A stretch of 11,269 bases of DNA from Paracoccaceae bacterium. Its GTDB lineage: Bacteria > Pseudomonadota > Alphaproteobacteria > Rhodobacterales > Rhodobacteraceae. Both the position numbers and the translations under genes were made by a program. The DNA is taken from NCBI GenBank assembly GCA_902525995.1, contig CABZJG010000043.1, positions 1-11,269 on the forward strand, given 5' to 3'. This document shows, piece after piece, positions 7,383-11,269 of the stretch; within the stretch, counting starts at the first letter, position 1, and each line of letters starts with the position of its first letter. The notes below the pieces were generated by a model. That model had not been told where the DNA came from. It made no database searches and saw only the letters and a list, made by a program, of their open reading frames with translations.

Positions 7383-9884
7383 ATGAAAAGCCATGTCAAA
7401 GCCCTTGTTGTCGGTGGCGGCGCCGTTGGAACTTCGATTGCCTATCACCTTGCGCGGGCCGGATGGGAAGATGTTGTCCTTTTAGAGCGCGATGAGCTGA
7501 CCTCGGGCTCTACATGGCATGCGGCTGGCTTGCTGCCGCTTTTTAACATGTCGTATGCCACCACCCATATTCATCAGTATTCGGTCGAGTTTTACAAACA
7601 GCTCGAAGCTGAAACTGGGCTGAACGCCGGATTTTCCGTCGTCGGTAATTTGCGCATGGCGCAAACCCAAGAGCGGATGGATGAATATATGGTCTATGCC
7701 ACCACGGCCGAGACCTGCGGTGTGCCCTATGAATGGCTCAGCCCGGCGCAGATCAAAGAGCGCTATCCACTGGTCAGGTCCGAGGATCTGGTGGGCGCGA
7801 TTTATCATCCGACCGACGGCTATATCAATCCGGCCGATGTCACTATGGCGATGGCCAAAGGCGCGCGCCAGCGCGGCGTGACGGTTGAGCGTAAATGGCA
7901 GGCTGATGCCTATGAGTGGACCGGCAGCGACTGGAAAGTCACGCTGACGAAAATGGTTGAACAGGGCGGTAATCTGGTGGCTTCAGAGGAACAGTTCGTG
8001 GTTCACGCCGAACATGTGGTCACTGCCACCGGCAATCACGCACAGCGCACCGCCAAGCTGTTGGGCATCAAAACCCCAGCCATTCCGGTCGAGCATCAGT
8101 TTATCGTCACCGAGCCCGATCCGGCGCTGGTGGACTGGCGTAAAACCAATGGCGAACACCCGGTGCTGCGCGATGCAGATGCCAAATGGTATGTGCGCGA
8201 AGAGCGCGGCGGCTGGATCCTCGGCCCCTACGAGCGCAACGCGCCTGCGCGGTTCGAGCACGGCGTGCCCGACAGTTTCCGCGCCGATCTCTTTCCGCTG
8301 GATCTGGAACGGATCGAAGAAGAATATATGTCGATGATCCACCGCATTCCCTCTTCGGAAACCGTGGGGCTGAAAGACGACTACAACGGGCCGATCTGTT
8401 ACACACCCGATGGCAACCCGCTGGTGGGTCCGGCCCCGGGGCTGCGCAATATGTGGCTCGCCGAAGGCTTTAGCTTTGGCATCACTGCTGCTGGCGGCAC
8501 CGGCTATTATCTGGCGCAGATGATGGTAGAGGGCGAGGCCGAGATCGACATGGCCTCGCTTGATCCCAAACGCTACGGCAATTGGATGACCACCGAATAT
8601 GCGGCGCGCAAAAACGAAGAATGCTATGAGCACGTCTATATCCTGCACCACCCCGACGAAGAGCGCGAAGCCTGCCGCCCGCTGCGCACTGCGCCGGCCT
8701 ATGACCGGCAAAAAGCGCGCGGTGCGCAGTTTGGCTGTGTCAACGGGTTTGAGCGGCCGAATTATTTCGGCCCGCTGGATGCGCCGGACAGTTTTGACCA
8801 TGACAGCCGCAGCTTCCGGCGCGGCGGCTGGTGGCAATATGCGGTGGATGAAGCCCGCGCCATCCGCGAAGGTGTCGGGCTGATCGACGCCACCGCCTTT
8901 ACCAAACATCGCGTCAAAGGCCCCGGCGCCACCGCATTTCTGGACTGGTTCACCTGCAACAAACTGCCCCGCGTGGGCCGCATCAACCTGACCTATGCGC
9001 TCACTGCGGCGGGCACCACGCGCACCGAATATACCATCGTGCGGCTGGCAGAAGATGACTATTACCTTGTCTCGGCCGGGGCCTGGACCGACTATGATGG
9101 CGATTATCTGCGCAAGGCGGCGGCGGATAAAGCCGATGAGCTGGGCTATATCGAAGTGCAGGATGTGACCACGCAATGGGGCGTCTTTGCCATTGCTGGC
9201 CCGAAATCGCGCGAGGTTCTTAGCGCAGTGATCAAGGACGCCGATCCCGCCAGCGCGCTGTCGAACAAACGCTTTCCTTGGCTGTCGGCGCGCCAGATCG
9301 AGCTGGGCATGTGTCCGGTCAATGCCATCCGCGTGGCCTATACGGGCGAGCTGGGCTGGGAATTGCACCACCCGATTGAAATGCAGAACTACCTTTTTGA
9401 CCTGCTCGAAGCGGCCGGTGCGCCGCATGGGATGAAGCTGGTGGGCGGCCGTGCGCAAAACTGGCTGCGGCAGGAAAAATCATACCGCGCCTTTGGCACC
9501 GAACTGGGCCGCGATGCCACCCCGCTTGAGGCCGATCTGCCGCGCTTTGTCGATCTACGCAAAGAGTTTCAGGGCCGCGATGCAATGCAGGCCATTGGCA
9601 TCCGCTCAAAATGTGTCACGCTGCTGATCGACGGGCCGGAAGATGCCGATCCGTGGGGGCGTGAAGCGCTTTACGCAGCGAACGGCACACGGGTTGGCCG
9701 CCTGACCTCGGGCGGCTATTCGGTGGTGTTTGAAAAATCCATCGGCATGGGCTACGTGCACCCTGAGCATGCGGCGGTCGGCACCAAACTAAAGGTCAAA
9801 ATCCTCGATCAGCTGTGGGACGCAGAAATTGTCGAAGATAGCCCCTATGACCCCAAAAACGCAGTTATTCGGGTGGATGGGTGA
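7383..9884 (+). CDS. FAD-dependent dehydrogenase fused to GcvT folate domain (dimethylglycine/sarcosine dehydrogenase-like)
   Basis: The 833-aa cytoplasmic enzyme has the layout of dimethylglycine and sarcosine dehydrogenases, which oxidise an N-methyl group and give the carbon to tetrahydrofolate. Residues 6-380 are a DAO-type FAD domain with GGGAVG (11-16) and acidic Glu35 binding the ribose. SGSTWHAAGL (41-50) follows; its His46 matches the histidine that carries covalent FAD in mammalian dimethylglycine dehydrogenase. A linker domain runs to about 440 (NGFERPNYF at 454-462 is typical). The GcvT domain spans about 465-725 with YTGELGWELH (653-662), and a GcvT C-terminal barrel ends the protein. 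Oddly, the conserved folate-site Asp appears as Glu549 (RTEYTIVRL). AAGGAG lies 8 nt before the ATG. It stands alone, without soxBDAG or folate genes beside it. Substrate could be dimethylglycine, sarcosine or 4-methylaminobutanoate. Confidence 0.88.
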   Translation: MKSHVKALVVGGGAVGTSIAYHLARAGWEDVVLLERDELTSGSTWHAAGLLPLFNMSYATTHIHQYSVEFYKQLEAETGLNAGFSVVGNLRMAQTQERMDEYMVYATTAETCGVPYEWLSPAQIKERYPLVRSEDLVGAIYHPTDGYINPADVTMAMAKGARQRGVTVERKWQADAYEWTGSDWKVTLTKMVEQGGNLVASEEQFVVHAEHVVTATGNHAQRTAKLLGIKTPAIPVEHQFIVTEPDPALVDWRKTNGEHPVLRDADAKWYVREERGGWILGPYERNAPARFEHGVPDSFRADLFPLDLERIEEEYMSMIHRIPSSETVGLKDDYNGPICYTPDGNPLVGPAPGLRNMWLAEGFSFGITAAGGTGYYLAQMMVEGEAEIDMASLDPKRYGNWMTTEYAARKNEECYEHVYILHHPDEEREACRPLRTAPAYDRQKARGAQFGCVNGFERPNYFGPLDAPDSFDHDSRSFRRGGWWQYAVDEARAIREGVGLIDATAFTKHRVKGPGATAFLDWFTCNKLPRVGRINLTYALTAAGTTRTEYTIVRLAEDDYYLVSAGAWTDYDGDYLRKAAADKADELGYIEVQDVTTQWGVFAIAGPKSREVLSAVIKDADPASALSNKRFPWLSARQIELGMCPVNAIRVAYTGELGWELHHPIEMQNYLFDLLEAAGAPHGMKLVGGRAQNWLRQEKSYRAFGTELGRDATPLEADLPRFVDLRKEFQGRDAMQAIGIRSKCVTLLIDGPEDADPWGREALYAANGTRVGRLTSGGYSVVFEKSIGMGYVHPEHAAVGTKLKVKILDQLWDAEIVEDSPYDPKNAVIRVDG

Positions 9885-9935
9885 GGTTTCGGACTTTTTG
9901 GAAACGGGCGGAAGAGAGATATTCTTCTGCGCAGC

Positions 9936-10099
9936 CGTAAATTTGCGCCTGTGCGAATCTGTCATGATGCTGGGATTAAACCGACGCTCTTAGGCCTCAA
10001 TCGGTTCTAGGAACCCGACAGAATTTCGCGCAGCGCTTTTCGCTGCTTTGAGGATTGTTGCGCTGACGCTGGAATACCTACCCGGAATGGATATCACCG
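9936..10099 (-). pseudogene. Decayed duplicate of the nitroreductase gene 3' end and downstream flank
   Basis: This segment aligns by eye with 10594-10769, which is the last 33 or so codons of the nitroreductase gene plus about 75 bp beyond its stop. Shared landmarks, in order on the plus strand, are CCTG-GCGA, AAACCGA, the reversed stop (cta at 10007-10009 versus 10669-10671), CCGACAGAATTTC, GCTGCTTT, GTTGCGC and ATCACCG. Read leftward, the copy still shows a peptide tail like ATILKAAKS and EILSGS-stop, against ATIPKAAKK and EILSVF-stop in the intact gene. Six bases are missing where the intact gene encodes its lysine run, and small compensating indels have built up. There is no upstream coding part, so it is a truncated remnant, not a functional gene. 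Confidence 0.7.
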
Positions 10100-10117
10100 T
10101 CTACCTCGGTTTGCGCT

Positions 10118-10283
10118 AAAAAGCCGTGCGCTGGTGGGCTCATTGGCCTTAGGGGGGCTGTTAAAAGACACCAGCGCACGGCCTTAATTGTTATATGGTA
10201 ACATATTAGTGATGGCGCGGGTAATACCAGATTACTACAAGAAAAGTTTTTTTAGAGAAATATCCTACGGGAGTGTTTCCACC
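10118..10283. repeat. Direct repeat unit 1, structured, non-coding
   Basis: It aligns with 10361-10534 at an offset of about 242 bp. The first 65 bp are the best conserved, containing TGCGCTGGTG, CCTTAGGGGGGCTGT and CACCAGCGCACGGC. The later part shares GCGCGGG, a small GTAAT/ATTAC hairpin followed by TAC, a T run (10247-10253), and a more diverged end at CCACC. The order of blocks is the same in both copies, so this is a tandem duplication with later point change and indels. No transposase-like ends or target-site duplications were seen. Confidence 0.7.
10123..10182 (-). terminator. Long hairpin 1 with T5 on the minus strand
   Basis: Arms GCCGTGCGCTGGTG (10123-10136) and CACCAGCGCACGGC (10169-10182) are 14 bp and perfectly complementary. 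They enclose a 32-nt loop with an inner GCC/GGC stem around CCCCTAA (minus strand). Read leftward, the stem is followed at once by TTTTT (complement of 10118-10122), as in an intrinsic terminator. On the plus strand the following bases are CTTAATT, a weaker tail. A small-RNA 3' end or a REP-like element is possible instead; the loop is long for a simple terminator. Confidence 0.45.
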
Positions 10284-10343
10284 TTAAAAAGAAAGCGCAG
10301 TTCTGCAGCTGCGGTCTTTAATCTGGGCAATCTATAGGCTCAC

Positions 10344-10364
10344 TTTTTGCAGCCTTTGCAAAAA
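10344..10364. repeat. AT-rich inverted repeat
   Basis: TTTTTGCA (10344-10351) and TGCAAAAA (10357-10364) are perfect 8-bp inverted arms around GCCTT. It abuts hairpin 2, and its A run forms the T tract following that hairpin on the minus strand. It may merely reflect the two T tracts of neighbouring terminator-like elements. Confidence 0.5.
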
Positions 10365-10534
10365 ACCATGCGCTGGTGTGGCAAATTAGCCTTAGGGGGG
10401 CTGTCAAGATCACCAGCGCACGGCTTTAGTGGTGGTAGTGAGGCGCTTATAACATTTTAGCGCGGGAGCGGGTAACACTGGGTTACTACAGCAAGACTTT
10501 TTTCAAAAGAATGTGCTGCGTTGAAGTGCGGACC
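10361..10534. repeat. Direct repeat unit 2, structured, non-coding
   Basis: This is the second copy of the unit at 10118-10283. It keeps the long hairpin and the loop sequence CCTTAGGGGGGCTGT. The small hairpin is GTAAC-ACTGG-GTTAC (10472-10486) where unit 1 has GTAAT-ACCAG-ATTAC, so the closing pair has changed on both sides. A T6 run follows (10498-10503). Similarity fades beyond 10534, although GCAG-AGCTGCGG blocks near 10307 and 10565 suggest that the duplication once extended further right. Confidence 0.7.
10366..10423 (-). terminator. Long hairpin 2 with T6 on the minus strand
   Basis: Arms TGCGCTGGTG (10369-10378) and CACCAGCGCA (10411-10420) give 10 perfect pairs; one mismatch and two further C-G pairs extend the stem outward. 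Within the loop, AGCC and GGCT pair around CCCCTAA on the minus strand. Read leftward the stem runs into TTTTTT (complement of 10360-10365). It lies about 245 bp past the nitroreductase stop, so it could be a backup terminator for that gene or the end of a separate minus-strand RNA. Confidence 0.45.
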
Positions 10535-10585
10535 GCAGGGGCAATATATGATCGAATGCTGGGCAGTAGCTGCGGGCTACATAAA

Positions 10586-10611
10586 GCAGGGGCGTCAAAA
10601 AACGCACCTGC
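10586..10611 (-). terminator. Candidate intrinsic terminator of the nitroreductase gene
   Basis: Arms GCAGGGGCGT (10586-10595) and ACGCACCTGC (10602-10611) pair in 9 of 10 positions around a 6-nt loop. Read on the minus strand, the GC-rich stem is followed by TTTAT. It begins 57 nt beyond the nitroreductase stop codon, a normal place for a terminator. The T tract is short, so termination may be partial; that would fit the further hairpins to the left. Confidence 0.45.
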
Positions 10612-10668
10612 GCGATGCTGCCGCGATAGTGACGTGAAACCGATGGTGTTTTTGGGCCCTCATGGGGC

Positions 10669-11269
10669 CTAGAAAACCGACAGAATTTCATCCAGTGGCT
10701 TTTTCTTTTTAGCTGCTTTTGGGATCGTTGCGCCTGCGCTGGGATAGCCTACCGGAATAATCATCACCGGTTTTTCATTGTCTGGCCTGTGGCAAAGATC
10801 ATTGAGAAATTTCATCGGATTGGGGGTATGGGTTAGGCACACGAGCCCTGCTTTATGCAGCGCAGTGATCAACATGCCCGTAGAAATGCCAACGCTTTCA
10901 GGGACATAGTAATGTTTGTGCCGCGCGCCATCGCTGTCAATGCCGTAGCGCTGGGCAAACACCACGATCAGCCAGGGCGCAATGGTCAGATGCGGCTTTT
11001 CGGCCCCTGTGCCAATCGGCTCAAGCGCGCTGATCCAGGCATCGCCGCCGCCACCGGCATAAAAGGCACGCTCTTCTTCTTCGGCCGCCGCCCGGATTTT
11101 GGCTTTCATATCAATGTCTTGAATGGCCACAAAATGCCAGGGCTGCTGATTGGCCCCCGACGGCGCAGTGCCCGCCGCCGCAATGGCATTTTCGATCACC
11201 TCTTTGGGCACTGGCGTGTCCGCATAATCGCGCACCGAATGGCGCTTTTGCATATAGGTTAAAAACTGT
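10669..11269 (-). CDS. Nitroreductase-family flavoprotein (5' end beyond window)
   Basis: About 199 C-terminal residues are visible. RHSVRDYADTPVP, TAPSGANQQPWHFV, APWLIVVF, KHYYVPESVGISTGMLITALH, LTHTPNPMKFLN and NEKPVMIIPVGYP are typical of FMN-binding nitroreductases. They most resemble the subgroup containing iodotyrosine-deiodinase and BluB-like proteins. Such enzymes use NAD(P)H and FMN to reduce varied substrates; which one cannot be told here. The ATG at 11253 (MQKRHSVRDY) is probably not the start: the frame stays open to the edge as QFLTY, and relatives usually have 15-25 residues before the RxSVR motif. The C-terminus carries a lysine run (AAKKKK) before the final LDEILSVF. The gene is convergent with the dehydrogenase, and its 3' end has been duplicated at 9936-10099. 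Confidence 0.88.
   Translation of the reverse strand, partial: QFLTYMQKRHSVRDYADTPVPKEVIENAIAAAGTAPSGANQQPWHFVAIQDIDMKAKIRAAAEEEERAFYAGGGGDAWISALEPIGTGAEKPHLTIAPWLIVVFAQRYGIDSDGARHKHYYVPESVGISTGMLITALHKAGLVCLTHTPNPMKFLNDLCHRPDNEKPVMIIPVGYPSAGATIPKAAKKKKPLDEILSVF

Larger units (their letters stand above)
9885..10668. other. Gene-poor convergent region rich in diverged repeats
   Basis: These 784 bp lie between the convergent 3' ends of the dehydrogenase and the nitroreductase gene. I found no credible protein gene. The stretch is largely built from diverged duplications: a decayed nitroreductase tail with its downstream sequence (9936-10099) and two tandem hairpin units (10118-10283 and 10361-10534). 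Candidate terminators, most of them reading leftward, are listed separately. Bases 9885-9935 hold nothing stronger than a 5-bp GTTTC/GAAAC hairpin. Confidence 0.7.

Noticed and set aside
7983..9458. 491-codon open frame antisense to the GcvT-type dehydrogenase
   Set aside because: It is a long shadow frame caused by codon bias of the GC-rich plus-strand gene. It has low-complexity, His/Arg-rich composition, no recognisable domain and no supporting ribosome-binding site, while the plus-strand product is unmistakable.
9886..9906. GTTTC/GAAAC hairpin after the dehydrogenase stop as its terminator
   Set aside because: The stem is only 5 bp and AT-rich, the T run lies in the loop, and no T tract follows.
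10118..10534. CRISPR-like array or insertion sequence
   Set aside because: There are only two units of about 170 bp with diverged sequence, no short regular repeat-spacer pattern, no cas or transposase gene, and no terminal inverted repeats.
10653..10669. GGGCCC-TCAT-GGGGCC hairpin next to the nitroreductase stop as a terminator
   Set aside because: On the minus strand the stem is followed by A residues, not T residues, so it lacks the U tract of an intrinsic terminator.
10503..10691. 62-codon minus-strand frame just after the nitroreductase gene
   Set aside because: It overlaps the nitroreductase stop and the candidate terminator hairpin. The composition looks random and no domain is visible.

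Overview
The window looks like chromosomal DNA of a marine alphaproteobacterium, most likely of the Roseobacter group (Rhodobacterales). This is inferred from the protein sequences: the rod-shape operon has alphaproteobacterial-style MreB, MreC, MreD, PBP2 and RodA, followed by a GhrA-type dehydrogenase, and nearby is a large FAD/GcvT methylamine-type dehydrogenase. GC content is moderate to high. No tRNA, rRNA, CRISPR array, transposase or phage gene was seen.

Layout. 1-311 (minus) is the start of a family-2 glycosyltransferase cut by the window edge. 561-7076 (minus) is one compact operon read right to left: mreB, mreC, mreD, mrdA (PBP2), rodA, then a 2-hydroxyacid dehydrogenase. From mreC onward every stop/start junction overlaps (8 nt for mreC/mreD, 4-nt ATGA for the other three), so translational coupling is expected. 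7077-7382 is a divergent control region. It holds a 7+6+7 inverted repeat, two GANTC sites and a possible 12-codon leader ORF. 7383-9884 (plus) is a dimethylglycine/sarcosine-dehydrogenase-like flavoprotein fused to a GcvT folate domain. 9885-10668 is a gene-poor convergent region. 10669-11269 (minus) is a nitroreductase-family flavoprotein whose N-terminus lies beyond the window.

The rod genes form one machine. MreB filaments, with MreC and MreD, position the RodA glycosyltransferase and PBP2 transpeptidase that elongate the side wall. The dehydrogenase is an added metabolic passenger of unknown benefit to this process. The GcvT flavoprotein probably demethylates an N-methylated amine and passes the one-carbon unit to tetrahydrofolate.

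The least ordinary part is 9885-10668. It contains two diverged direct repeats, each with a long-stem hairpin, and a small hairpin whose closing pair covaries between copies. It also holds a decayed copy of the 3' end of the neighbouring nitroreductase gene. This suggests repeated local tandem duplication of a gene tail together with structured terminator or small-RNA sequence. The rest of the window is well explained by known families.
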